From assembly GCF_005405085.1 (NCBI RefSeq), contig NZ_BJDJ01000024.1:1-42665 (forward strand): 42,665 bases of DNA, written 5' to 3'. A model generated the notes under the pieces. It was not told the DNA's origin and made no database searches. It was given only the letters and a program-made list of their open reading frames with translations. The stretch is from Lactiplantibacillus daowaiensis (GTDB lineage: Bacteria; Bacillota; Bacilli; Lactobacillales; Lactobacillaceae). Each line of letters opens with the position of its first letter. Position 1 is the first letter of the stretch. This document shows positions 16,340 to 24,098 of the stretch, one piece after another. The translations under genes were made by a program, and so were the position numbers.

Positions 16340-17491
16340 ATGGCGTTACAAGAAGCGGATTTAATTCCAATTTATCAACATTTACATCAAATTCCTGAAT
16401 TAGGTTTAGAAGAACATGAAACGCAAGCTTACTTATTAGACTTGATCAGTCAGATGCCGCAAACCTTTTTGACCGTTAAAAAGGTTGCCGCGGTGCCAAC
16501 GGCGATTTTAGTCAAGGTTAGTGGGCATAAGCATGATTATCGGATCGGTTATCGGACTGATATTGATGGCTTACCGGTCACTGAAGCGACCGGGTTGCCA
16601 TTTGCGTCTAAACATCCCGGTAAAATGCATGCGTGTGGACATGATATTCATATGTCGGTCGCATTGGGGATTTTAAGTTATTTTGCTGAAAATCAACCAG
16701 CAACTGATATGGTCTTTATCTTCCAACCAGCCGAAGAAAATGCTTCGGGTGGGATGCGCCTCTATGAAAGTGGTGCACTGGATGAGTGGATGCCAGATGA
16801 AATCTTTGCGTTTCATGATAATCCAGATTTGCCTGCTGGTGCGATCGGTTGTCGCATGGGAACCTTGTTTGCCGGCACGTGTGAAATTCATGCGCATCTA
16901 ACCGGTAAGAGTGGTCATGCGGCCTTTCCACATAATGCCAATGATATGGTCGTTGCTGGTTCAGCGTTAGTCCAACAACTACAAACAATCGTATCCCGTA
17001 ATGTGGATCCGATTCAAAGTGGGGTTGTCACGCTAGGTCACTTTACGGCCGGCACGATTGGTAACGTGATTGCTGGGGAAGCTCAGATTGACGGGACGAT
17101 TCGGGCGTTAACGCAAGACATGAACTTACACATTCAACGCCGGGTGCGGACGATTGTGGAAGGGATTGCTTTGGCCTATGATTGCAATATCGACTTGGAT
17201 TTGCATCAGGGTGGGTATTATCCGGTTGAAAATAATGATGTCATCACTGCAGACTTCATTGATTACATGCAAGCTGCTGATGATGTGAAATTTATTGAAA
17301 CTCGGCCAGCCATGACCGGTGAAGACTTCGGTTATTTGATTCACCAAATTCCGGGGACGATGTTTTGGCTCGGGGTGGATAGCCCTTATTCCTTGCATTC
17401 TGAACACATGGTACCGCATACCAGTGCAATTATGGCTGCGGTTAATGCGATGACGGGGTTCTTAACGCATCGGAATGCCTTACAAAAATAA
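16340..17491 (+). CDS. dapL: N-acetyldiaminopimelate deacetylase (M20 family)
   Basis: Removes the acetyl group from N-acetyl-LL-diaminopimelate. 383 aa. M20 metal-site motifs include HACGHDIHM (near residue 98), FQPAEENASGGMRL and the dimerisation-domain GKSGHAAFPHNANDMV; the C-terminal ligand region is MTGEDFGYL and HSEHMVPH. A TTG at 16337 precedes the ATG, but AGGAGGG at 16326-16332 spaces correctly to the ATG at 16340. The pairing with dapH makes the substrate assignment firm compared with other M20 amidohydrolases. Confidence 0.94.
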   Translation: MALQEADLIPIYQHLHQIPELGLEEHETQAYLLDLISQMPQTFLTVKKVAAVPTAILVKVSGHKHDYRIGYRTDIDGLPVTEATGLPFASKHPGKMHACGHDIHMSVALGILSYFAENQPATDMVFIFQPAEENASGGMRLYESGALDEWMPDEIFAFHDNPDLPAGAIGCRMGTLFAGTCEIHAHLTGKSGHAAFPHNANDMVVAGSALVQQLQTIVSRNVDPIQSGVVTLGHFTAGTIGNVIAGEAQIDGTIRALTQDMNLHIQRRVRTIVEGIALAYDCNIDLDLHQGGYYPVENNDVITADFIDYMQAADDVKFIETRPAMTGEDFGYLIHQIPGTMFWLGVDSPYSLHSEHMVPHTSAIMAAVNAMTGFLTHRNALQK

Positions 17492-17504
17492 TGATAAAAA
17501 ACCT

Positions 17505-17542
17505 AAAAGCCAGTGCCGTCAATTTGACGACACTGGCTTTTC
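17505..17542. terminator. Bidirectional terminator between dapL and the mscS-type gene
   Basis: AAAAGCCAGTG...CACTGGCTTTT with an inner CGTCAA/TTGACG continuation gives a near-perfect long hairpin between convergent genes. Confidence 0.93.
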
Positions 17543-17546
17543 TGCG

Positions 17547-18434
17547 TTATTTGGCAGTTGATTGAAAGTTTAACGTTGGTGACGGTAAGTTGATGCCGGC
17601 TTGCTTAGCAGCGGTTAAGTAGTCGGCTAGAAAATCACGTTGAATCGTCGCTTGCATCCCATTCTTGACGTAAAATTGTACGCGAAAGACCAAGGTGCCA
17701 TCTGGTTGGGTCGTAACCCCTTGAATATCGGGATCTCCGATAATATCAGGATATTGGGGAACTAAGTCATGATTAGCTTGCTTGACAGCAGTTGTTAGTT
17801 TATCAACTGGGGTACTGGTCGTAATCACTAAGTCGATCAAAACCCGCATATCATTGCGTGATTTATTACTGATGACCATAATCTTGCGATTGGGAATGAA
17901 GTTTAGGCTGCCATCGGGACTAGTGACTTGCGTCGTTCGTAAGCCAATCGCCGAAACGGTACCTTCAACTTCATCGATTTTGACATAGTCGCCGACATCG
18001 ATTTGATCTTCAAGTAAAATGAAGAACCCGGTCACGATATCACTCACAAAGCCCTGGGCCCCTAAACCTAAAGCAACACTAAAAATCCCAGCACTGGCGA
18101 TTAAAGTGCCTACCGGTACGCCTAAAACGGACAAGACCGCGTAGATGCCAAAAAACATCACGGTATAATGGAAGATATTTAATGATAGTGTGAAAATCGT
18201 TGAAATACGATTGGAGGCAGTCACACTCGTATCAGCATTGGTCAAGAAGACGTGTTTTAATAGCCGTTTGCCTAAACGATCAATCACCCAAAATAATAGA
18301 CAAAAAAAGATAATTTCAAGAATTTTACCACCGAAATTAATGAGCATCTGTTGCCAATCAATTTTAGCGGCTAGTTTCATCCAAACGGAAACTTGTTTAG
18401 GTGTGGTGACACCTAAAATAAATGGAAAAGCCAT
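17547..18434 (-). CDS. Small-conductance mechanosensitive channel family protein (MscS)
   Basis: Membrane channel that releases solutes on hypo-osmotic shock. 295 aa. A membrane helix near 33-55 (IIFFCLLFWVIDRLGK), a second hydrophobic span around 85-110, and the pore-lining TM3 (GTLIASAGIFSVALGLGAQGFVSDIVTGFFILLE) with its Gly/Ala pattern are visible. The beta domain (DQIDVGDYVKIDEVEGTVSAIGLRTTQV, PNRKIMVISNKS) and a C-terminal alpha-beta domain follow. The minus-strand ATG follows GAGGGTG. It is a single gene with its own promoter. Confidence 0.93.
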   Translation of the reverse strand: MAFPFILGVTTPKQVSVWMKLAAKIDWQQMLINFGGKILEIIFFCLLFWVIDRLGKRLLKHVFLTNADTSVTASNRISTIFTLSLNIFHYTVMFFGIYAVLSVLGVPVGTLIASAGIFSVALGLGAQGFVSDIVTGFFILLEDQIDVGDYVKIDEVEGTVSAIGLRTTQVTSPDGSLNFIPNRKIMVISNKSRNDMRVLIDLVITTSTPVDKLTTAVKQANHDLVPQYPDIIGDPDIQGVTTQPDGTLVFRVQFYVKNGMQATIQRDFLADYLTAAKQAGINLPSPTLNFQSTAK

Positions 18435-18465
18435 AATTTCACCCTCGTTTTAGTTACTGAATTCT

Positions 18466-18494
18466 AGTTTAGCAGAAGAATTACCGATAACCAA
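18466..18494 (-). promoter_or_regulatory. Promoter of the mscS-type gene
   Basis: On the minus strand, TTGGTT and TAAACT are separated by 17 bases, about 32 bases before the start codon. Confidence 0.55.
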
Positions 18495-18546
18495 TAGCTG
18501 AACGGACCCTAATAGGCATCTCAGTGGGATGTAAGCACTTTTTTCA

Positions 18547-18575
18547 TTGCAGTATTTTTTAGACAATGCTATGCT
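18547..18575 (+). promoter_or_regulatory. Promoter of the ytxG-ytxH-like pair
   Basis: TTGCAG (18547-18552) and TATGCT (18570-18575), 17 bases apart, 40 bases before the gene. Confidence 0.6.
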
Positions 18576-18614
18576 TGTTCTAATGTTATAGGCAGTTGAA
18601 GGAGGAATTTTAAG

Positions 18615-19037
18615 ATGATTGCACATATTGCGGGGATCATTGCCGCCATCGCATTTTTACTATTAGTTTGTTTCATCGGGATTTTCTTAGTCCGGATGAC
18701 GAAAACGATGGGGGAAGTTAACCGAAGTTTAAGTTCCATCACGAATGACGTGGATGCCTTATCACACGAAACTGAAAAAATTATGGCGAATGCCAATGAA
18801 CTACTTAAGGATGTCAATGGTAAGGTTGCCTCAATTGATCCAGCGTTCCAAGCGATGGGTGATTTAGGTCAAAGTGTTTCGGATTTAAATGCCGCCACGC
18901 GGGAATTAACTGCCAAGGTTGGTAAGAACAACGAAAAGAAGAACCGGTTTGCCAGTGCCACTAAGGTTGGTAAAGCTGCGTTTGATGTCTACCGGGATCG
19001 CCGGAACAAGAAGACTAACGAAGACGAGGAGGACTAG
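18615..19037 (+). CDS. DUF948 (YtxG-like) membrane-associated protein
   Basis: 140 aa. One N-terminal membrane helix (HIAGIIAAIAFLLLVCFIGIFLV, about 4-26) precedes a predicted coiled-coil region (TMGEVNRSLSSITNDVDALSHETEKIMANANELLKDVN) and a basic C-terminal tail that ends in acidic residues. This is the DUF948 pattern. B. subtilis ytxG is a general-stress gene near ccpA, and ccpA is nearby here too. Function unknown. It starts after AGGAGGA. The next gene begins 3 bases after the stop. Confidence 0.85.
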   Translation: MIAHIAGIIAAIAFLLLVCFIGIFLVRMTKTMGEVNRSLSSITNDVDALSHETEKIMANANELLKDVNGKVASIDPAFQAMGDLGQSVSDLNAATRELTAKVGKNNEKKNRFASATKVGKAAFDVYRDRRNKKTNEDEED

Positions 19038-19040
19038 CGT

Positions 19041-19571
19041 ATGTCAAAAAAAGCATTTTTATTTGGATTAGCTTTAGGTGGGGTCGCAATTGCGCGGGTT
19101 TCCATGAAGATGGACGATGACAAGAAAGCTGAATTAAAAGCAAAAGCACAACAAGGCTTAGCCGATTTTAAAGATCGGGCGATTGATTATGCCTTTTACG
19201 CTAACGATGCGGCTGAAGATTTCAAAGAAGAAGCTGGCAAGCAATTCGAATTTGCCAAAGATAAAGTGGCTGACTTTGCCGATCAATATCAAGCGGCTAA
19301 AGATGAAGGTGGCGCAAGCTTTGGGTCAAGCTTGGATGAAGCAACCGATAGCTTACGTTCCGAATTAGCTAAAGTTGAAGCTGATGACGATAATGTTAAT
19401 GATGATATCGTGATCGATAGTGCGGAAGCTTTTGGGACTGACACGAGTGCGGACAGCGAAACTGATGCTGACGTTGACAGTGCCGCTGAAGCTGATAATG
19501 ATGAAACCAGTGCAGCTAGCGATGCAACCAGTACCGCTGATAGTGCTGAAGATGATCAACCAGAAGCGTAA
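19041..19571 (+). CDS. YtxH-like protein with an acidic low-complexity tail
   Basis: 176 aa. A short hydrophobic start (KKAFLFGLALGGVAIARVS, about 3-21) could be a single membrane segment, followed by helical amphipathic repeats rich in Lys, Ala, Asp and Glu (about 28-95). From about 110 the sequence is nearly all Asp, Glu, Ala, Ser and Thr, so it is likely disordered. Its position after a DUF948 gene fits YtxH; similarity is limited to size, hydrophobic start and repeats. GAGGAGG precedes the ATG. No enzymatic function is implied. Confidence 0.7.
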   Translation: MSKKAFLFGLALGGVAIARVSMKMDDDKKAELKAKAQQGLADFKDRAIDYAFYANDAAEDFKEEAGKQFEFAKDKVADFADQYQAAKDEGGASFGSSLDEATDSLRSELAKVEADDDNVNDDIVIDSAEAFGTDTSADSETDADVDSAAEADNDETSAASDATSTADSAEDDQPEA

Positions 19572-19591
19572 GTGTTAGTGTAATAACAAGC

Positions 19592-19632
19592 AACGACTAG
19601 TCATTGTGATAGGCAATGGGTAGTCGTTTTTT
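19592..19632 (+). terminator. Terminator after the ytxH-like gene
   Basis: AACGACTA (19592-19599) pairs with TAGTCGTT (19621-19628), with inner CATTG/CAATG, followed by Ts. Confidence 0.85.
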
Positions 19633-19671
19633 AGTGATGAAAATTTGGAAAACTTAATCGGGGATGAATTT

Positions 19672-19983
19672 ATGATGTACTCAATCGGAACGGTTGCTAA
19701 GAAAACTGGGATTTCAAGTTACACCTTGCGCTATTACGATAAAGCGGGCTTAACACCGTTTGTCAAACGTGATGATCAGCTGCAAGCTTTGGCTGATAAG
19801 TATGGTGTCACTAAAAATGCCATTGCAACAGCTTGGATCTTACGTCATCCAGCACAAATGCAAGTTATTCTAGGCTAGATGAATCCAGTACACTTGAATG
19901 AAAGTATTGCGGGAGTAGATGTCGTTTTGACGAAACAAGAATGGTACGACGTTTATTTTGCAGCCGGTAATGATTTGCCATAA
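19672..19983 (+). pseudogene. Chimeric remnant: MerR regulator N-terminus joined to an aldo-keto reductase C-terminus, with an in-frame stop
   Basis: From the ATG at 19672, after GGGGATG, the frame reads as a MerR-type helix-turn-helix (MYSIGTVAKKTGISSYTLRY, YDKAGLTPFVKRDD). It then switches near 19759 to the end of an aldo-keto reductase (LADKYGVTKNAIATAWILRH, PAQMQVILG). A TAG at 19876-19878 interrupts this; the same frame continues as MNPVHLNESIAG and LTKQEWYDVYFAAGNDLP to a TAA at 19981-19983, the usual reductase C-terminus. So two same-direction genes appear to have fused by an in-frame deletion, then gained a nonsense codon. A functional product is unlikely. Confidence 0.85.
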
Positions 19984-19999
19984 TTGAAGCAGTTCAAGA

Positions 20000-20030
20000 A
20001 GATTAGGCCAGCTAGCCTAGTCTTTTTTTA
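20000..20030 (+). terminator. Terminator after the MerR/aldo-keto reductase remnant
   Basis: AGATTAGGC and GCCTAGTCT form a hairpin with a 6-base loop followed by TTTTTT. It probably belonged to the lost reductase gene. Confidence 0.75.
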
Positions 20031-20066
20031 TCGAATCACGTGTATTAAAAAACGCTTATGGCTAGG

Positions 20067-20105
20067 AAAGTAAACGTTTACTTTGTTAAGGGACTCAGCT
20101 AAACT
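20067..20105 (+). promoter_or_regulatory. Promoter with a perfect palindromic operator upstream of the secreted serine hydrolase
   Basis: AAAGTAAACGTTTACTTT (20067-20084) is a perfect 18-bp palindrome centred on CG, the form of LacI/GalR-family operators. Its right half contains the -35 TTTACT (20077-20082), 17 bases from the -10 TAAACT (20100-20105). It resembles a cre core (TGTAAACGTTTACA) but lacks the terminal T and A, so CcpA or another LacI-type repressor are both possible. Confidence 0.65.
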
Positions 20106-20110
20106 TTAAT

Positions 20111-20150
20111 TAACGTAAGGCGGTCAGGAGCCCGCCATTTGGAGGCGTTA
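20111..20150 (+). other. Possible leader hairpin over the ribosome site of the serine hydrolase
   Basis: TAACG (20111-20115) can pair with CGTTA (20146-20150), with an inner GGCGG/CCGCC stem (20119-20123 with 20132-20136). The GGAGG ribosome site (20141-20145) lies between the arms, and the ATG is at 20155. A second site, AGGGG at 20160-20164, serves an in-frame ATG at 20173. Confidence 0.4.
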
Positions 20151-20154
20151 GTTA

Positions 20155-21594
20155 ATGAAAAGGGGTATTTATATGCGAACGAGACAACGGGTGTTACTGG
20201 GGAGTATCGTTGGTTTAGCTGGTGTTAGCATGATTGGGACGCTGTCGGTGACTGCGGCTACTGTTACAAATGCAAGCACCTCAACAGCAGTGCCAACGAC
20301 ACGAACGGCCACAGTTCCCATCAAAGCACAGCCATACTACACTGGCACAACGGGGCAGTTGGTGACCTTAGCGGGGACTGAACAACAAGTGACGATCACC
20401 CCCAGTCAGGCATTAAAGGCGTATGCTAAAACAACTTGGATCGTAACGGGCCAAACTGATATCACGATGCCAACTGGCACGACGACCCGCTATTACCAAG
20501 TGAAAAATGCGAAAGATGGGGTTGAAGGTTGGCTTGATCAAGCAGCCGCTAAGCCCGGGCACAATTACCAAACGGGTGCGCCCGTGACGAAAAAGGCCAA
20601 AAATTATGTCACAGCCAAAACTGGTAAAGTTTATCAATTAAGTGGCACCCGTGCGGCGATGCAGTTGAGCAATGGCCGGTCGCTAAGTAAAAAGCAAACG
20701 TATCGAGCTACAAAACAACGCTATTATTATCGCCATGGCACGAAATATCTGTATTTTTATGTCAAGAGTACCAATGGCACTAAAGGTTGGGTCTGGCATA
20801 AATACCTAAAGGGCGGCACTTATGTTGCCGTGGCTAAAAAGCAACAAGCCATCAAAAAACGGTTACGGTCTTATTTAACTGGCGTGACAAAAGATAGTAC
20901 TTGCATGGTATCCTTTTATAATTTAGCCCCAAAGGCGGGGAGTAAAGCGGCTAAAGCCAATAATGCGGCCGTGTATGCGGATGGTAAATTAGCGGTCCAT
21001 GCGCGCGGCAATCAAGTGACAACGTCGGCTAGTACGTATAAGTTATATATTGCAGCTTATTTGATGCATTTGAAACAACAAAAGCGGTTTAGCTGGACGG
21101 CGGCTAATCGGGCGGGGATGCAACGCATGATCGTCAATAGTGCCAATGATTATCCAGAAAGCATCTTGCATCGTTATGGGGCTACTAATATCAATCGCTG
21201 GTTGGCTTCACAAGGGTATTATGGTGGGGTGTTCCGTGCAAATCGGAATGCGTCCACGACGGCTAATAGTTTGAAGCAAGTCTTGTTAGATTTGCAGAAT
21301 GGTAAAAAAGCCTTCACGAATAAACGAGATCGGGCGTATATCTTGAGTTTGATGGGACGTCAACTTTATCGGCGTGGTATTCCAACTGGGACAGCGCAAG
21401 CATTGGCTGGCACGACCGTTCAAGATAAAGTGGGGTTCTTGTATGATCATAATAGTGATGCGGCCATTGTCACTATGCCAAATGGTCACCGTTATGTGTT
21501 AGTTGTTATGACAAAAGGTCACGGCCAAAGCGGCTTTTCTGGGTTCCCACGAATTGCTAAAATTGCGAAGCAAGTCCAAAAAATTGTATATTAA
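20155..21594 (+). CDS. Secreted serine hydrolase (class A beta-lactamase-like) with two SH3-like cell-wall domains
   Basis: 479 aa. A signal peptide is clear: basic start, hydrophobic core VLLGSIVGLAGVSMIGTLSV, and AxA-type end near 37. Two SH3b/GW-like repeats follow (about 58-130 ending VEGWLDQ, and 150-220 ending KGWVWHKYL), likely binding the wall. The C-terminal half is a beta-lactamase-fold hydrolase: SxxK in ASTYKLYIAAYL, SxN in VNSANDYPE and a KVG in place of the usual KTG (QDKVGFLYDH). Substrate unknown. Either ATG (20155 or 20173) has a ribosome site; both keep the signal peptide. It is a single gene with palindromic control and its own terminator. Confidence 0.85.
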   Translation: MKRGIYMRTRQRVLLGSIVGLAGVSMIGTLSVTAATVTNASTSTAVPTTRTATVPIKAQPYYTGTTGQLVTLAGTEQQVTITPSQALKAYAKTTWIVTGQTDITMPTGTTTRYYQVKNAKDGVEGWLDQAAAKPGHNYQTGAPVTKKAKNYVTAKTGKVYQLSGTRAAMQLSNGRSLSKKQTYRATKQRYYYRHGTKYLYFYVKSTNGTKGWVWHKYLKGGTYVAVAKKQQAIKKRLRSYLTGVTKDSTCMVSFYNLAPKAGSKAAKANNAAVYADGKLAVHARGNQVTTSASTYKLYIAAYLMHLKQQKRFSWTAANRAGMQRMIVNSANDYPESILHRYGATNINRWLASQGYYGGVFRANRNASTTANSLKQVLLDLQNGKKAFTNKRDRAYILSLMGRQLYRRGIPTGTAQALAGTTVQDKVGFLYDHNSDAAIVTMPNGHRYVLVVMTKGHGQSGFSGFPRIAKIAKQVQKIVY

Positions 21595-21650
21595 CTAAAA
21601 TTAAAACGCTGCGGGCAATCAATTGATTGCTCACAGCGTTATTTTTAGTT
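21592..21650. terminator. Bidirectional terminator between the secreted hydrolase and pepQ
   Basis: AACGCTG (21605-21611) pairs with CAGCGTT (21634-21640), with inner GCAATC/GATTGC. The stem can extend outward through AACTAAAA/TTTTTAGTT. The genes converge here. Confidence 0.88.
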
Positions 21651-21654
21651 AAAT

Positions 21655-22761
21655 TTAGAGATCTAAAATCTTTAAGTCTTTTGACGTATGCGTGAATGGC
21701 TTGAAGCCAGCTTTAGTAACGACCCCACAATCTTCAATTCGAACCCCAGCGACGCCTGGAATATAAATCCCAGGTTCAATGGAGAAGCACATGCCTTCAA
21801 CTAATGGCATGTGATTACCTTCCATGATTGATGGGAATTCGTGGTCGGTTTGACCTAAGCCATGACCTAAACGGTGAATGAAGTATTCGCCATAACCGGC
21901 CTTAGTGATGACGTCGCGGGCTAACTTATCGACGTCTTCAGCGGCCATCCCGGGCTTAACAGCGGCTTGGGCTGTTAATTGCGCTTCAAGACAAACATCA
22001 TAAATTTCTTTTTGTTTGTCAGTTGGTTGTCCATAAGCAATCGTCCGTGAGGCATCAGAAGCATAGCCTTTCCACATGACCCCTAAATCAAACAAGACCA
22101 ATTCGTTAGGTTTGATTTGTGTTTGGTTAGTGGCACCATGTGGTTCAGCTGCATGGGCACCAGCTTGAATCAAGGTGCCAAAGCTCATTTCCATCACACC
22201 TTTTTGCATGAGGGCGTACTGGAGTTCAGCGGCGACTTGTTGTTCAGTCCGGCCAGCTTTAACGGCGGCAAATCCTTGTTCAAAGGCGAAGTCAGCCCAT
22301 TTACCAGCAACGTTTAGTTTTTCTAATTCATCAGGTGTTTTCACTAAGCGTAATTGTTGGATCATTGGCGACAAGTTTTTGTCAAAGTGCGCCGCTGGAA
22401 ATTGTTTTTGAACCGCTTGGAAACGATCTAAAGTTAAGTTACCTTCTTCAAGGGCCCAAACCTTAGGATCGGTTAATTGGTCATTAATGTGTTGGGCAAT
22501 CAACGCATAAGGATCTTCATGGTCTAAGTAACCATAAACCGGATAAGGCCAGCCGGTCCCTTTAATGGCTTCAACTTCCAACGCGGGAGCGAATAGGAAT
22601 GGTTCCGCGTCCGCAAAGACGAAGAGCGCTAAGGTGCGTTCGATGGGGTCACTCCCGAACCCGGTTAAGTAAGAAATCGTGTGGAAGTCGCTAACGTAAG
22701 TCACGTCAACGTGATTATCGACCGTCCATTGACGGACTTGTTGCAGTTTGGTGTAATCCAT
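21655..22761 (-). CDS. pepQ: Xaa-Pro dipeptidase (M24 family)
   Basis: Cleaves X-Pro dipeptides; important for growth on milk or plant protein. 368 aa. A creatinase-like N-terminal domain precedes the pita-bread domain with all five metal ligands: D225 and D236 (LVLFDLG...YASDAS), H300 (HRLGHGLG), E329 (FSIEPG) and E343 (VRIEDCGVV). The minus-strand ATG follows AAGGAGTG. It is divergent from ccpA, an arrangement known in lactobacilli, so both may share cre-dependent control. The distinction from the longer aminopeptidase P rests on length and context. Confidence 0.94.
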   Translation of the reverse strand: MDYTKLQQVRQWTVDNHVDVTYVSDFHTISYLTGFGSDPIERTLALFVFADAEPFLFAPALEVEAIKGTGWPYPVYGYLDHEDPYALIAQHINDQLTDPKVWALEEGNLTLDRFQAVQKQFPAAHFDKNLSPMIQQLRLVKTPDELEKLNVAGKWADFAFEQGFAAVKAGRTEQQVAAELQYALMQKGVMEMSFGTLIQAGAHAAEPHGATNQTQIKPNELVLFDLGVMWKGYASDASRTIAYGQPTDKQKEIYDVCLEAQLTAQAAVKPGMAAEDVDKLARDVITKAGYGEYFIHRLGHGLGQTDHEFPSIMEGNHMPLVEGMCFSIEPGIYIPGVAGVRIEDCGVVTKAGFKPFTHTSKDLKILDL

Positions 22762-22870
22762 TGCAAAACACTCCTTATAAAATATTTAGATATATTATCA
22801 GTATAGCGCTGTTAGGGGCGAAAAGCTGGGAATAATTCACTGAAAAAGGCGATTATCGCTGTGTAAAATC

Positions 22871-22899
22871 TTGAATTTTTGAAACAAATACGGTATTAT
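22871..22899 (+). promoter_or_regulatory. ccpA upstream promoter (P2)
   Basis: TTGAAT (22871-22876) and TATTAT (22894-22899) with a 17-base spacer. The cre site begins 5 bases beyond the -10, where transcription would start. Confidence 0.5.
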
Positions 22900-22903
22900 T
22901 TTC

Positions 22904-22918
22904 ATGAAAGCGATTTCA
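22904..22918. promoter_or_regulatory. cre site (catabolite-responsive element) between pepQ and ccpA
   Basis: ATGAAAGCGATTTCA matches the consensus WTGNAANCGNWNNCW at every position. It lies just downstream of one ccpA promoter and 14 bases upstream of the -35 of the other, so it can repress P2. A weaker cre-like match (ATGAAAACGAATGAA, one mismatch) is at 22974-22988. Confidence 0.82.
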
Positions 22919-22932
22919 ATATCCATCATTGG

Positions 22933-22961
22933 TTGCAACGCAGCCGTTATTTTGCTATATT
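22933..22961 (+). promoter_or_regulatory. ccpA proximal promoter (P1)
   Basis: TTGCAA (22933-22938) and TATATT (22956-22961), 17 bases apart, 62 bases before the ccpA start. Confidence 0.65.
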
Positions 22962-23023
22962 GGTTGATGTTGCATGAAAACGAATGAAAACAAATGATAC
23001 CAAGTAAGAAAGGGCTATTTCAT

Positions 23024-24034
23024 ATGGAAAAACAAACAGTAACGATTTATGACGTGGCGCGTGAAGCGGCGGTTTCAATGGCCACAGTCTCACGGGTCGT
23101 TAATGGGAATCCTAACGTTAAGCCAGCGACTCGCAAAAAGGTCTTGGCAGTTATCGAACGGTTAGACTATCGACCAAATGCTGTCGCGCGAGGCTTAGCA
23201 AGTAAGCGCTCAACGACTGTTGGGGTCATTATTCCCGATGTGACGAACATCTACTTTGCTTCATTAGCACGTGGGATTGATGATATTGCGATGATGTACA
23301 AATATAACATCATTTTGACCAATTCCGACGATGCTGGCGAACAAGAAGTCAACGTTTTAAATACGTTGATGGCTAAGCAAGTTGATGGGATCATCTTCAT
23401 GGGGAACCATATTGATGATAAATTACGGGCTGAATTTAAGCGGGCAAAGGCACCAGTTGTCTTAGCTGGGACGGTTGACCCACAAGGTGATACACCTAGT
23501 GTCAACATTGATTATGCTGCAGCAGTTGAAGAAGCAGTGACAGCCTTAATCAAACGCGGCCATGAAAAGATTGCGATTGCCTTAGGACCATTGTCACAAT
23601 CAATCAATGCCGAATACCGGTTGGCCGGCTACAAACGCGCTTTAAACAAAGCGAAGTTACCTTATGATGATAGCTTGGTTTATGAAGCTGGTTATTCATA
23701 CGATGCCGGGACGAAGTTACAACCGGTGATTGCTGATAGTGGTGCGACGGCAGTATTCGTTGGTGACGACGAAATGGCAGCTGGGATTATCAATGCCAGT
23801 GTTGAATCTGGAATCAGTATTCCAGACGACTTAGAAGTCATTACTAGTAATGATACGATTGTGACCCAAATTACGCGGCCCGCAATCACTTCGATTACGC
23901 AACCATTATATGATATTGGTGCCGTAGCGATGCGTATGTTAACTAAGTTAATGAATGATAAAGAGTTAGACGAAAAGACCGTGACATTACCATATGGGAT
24001 TGTTCGGCGGGCGTCGACTAAATCTGCAGAATAA
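23024..24034 (+). CDS. ccpA: Catabolite control protein A
   Basis: LacI-family regulator that, with HPr-Ser-P, binds cre sites and controls carbon use. 336 aa. The N-terminal helix-turn-helix and hinge read VTIYDVAREAAVSMATVSRV and KVLAVIERLDYRPNAVARGLA. The periplasmic-binding-like core starts at TTVGVIIPDVTNIYF and ends with ITQPLYDIGAVAMRMLTKLM and LPYGIVRRAST. The longer open start at 22994 is disfavoured: the ATG at 23024 begins the conserved MEKQTVTIYDVA, after AGAAAGGG. The cre and two promoters upstream suggest autoregulation. Divergence from pepQ supports ccpA over other LacI-family members. Confidence 0.97.
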   Translation: MEKQTVTIYDVAREAAVSMATVSRVVNGNPNVKPATRKKVLAVIERLDYRPNAVARGLASKRSTTVGVIIPDVTNIYFASLARGIDDIAMMYKYNIILTNSDDAGEQEVNVLNTLMAKQVDGIIFMGNHIDDKLRAEFKRAKAPVVLAGTVDPQGDTPSVNIDYAAAVEEAVTALIKRGHEKIAIALGPLSQSINAEYRLAGYKRALNKAKLPYDDSLVYEAGYSYDAGTKLQPVIADSGATAVFVGDDEMAAGIINASVESGISIPDDLEVITSNDTIVTQITRPAITSITQPLYDIGAVAMRMLTKLMNDKELDEKTVTLPYGIVRRASTKSAE

Positions 24035-24053
24035 ATATAATTAGCGTTATACT

Positions 24054-24084
24054 AGGCTTAGAACTTCGGTTCTGGGCCTTTTTT
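24054..24084 (+). terminator. ccpA terminator
   Basis: AGGCTTAGAAC-TTCG-GTTCTGGGCCT hairpin (24054-24079) with a stable UUCG loop and a T run. Confidence 0.9.
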
Positions 24085-24098
24085 GTAGAGTGTGAGGT

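Noticed and set aside
19041..19571. Secreted or surface adhesin from its acidic Ser/Thr tail
   Set aside because: There is no signal peptide with a cleavage site and no LPxTG anchor; the protein fits YtxH-like cytosolic or membrane-tethered stress proteins.
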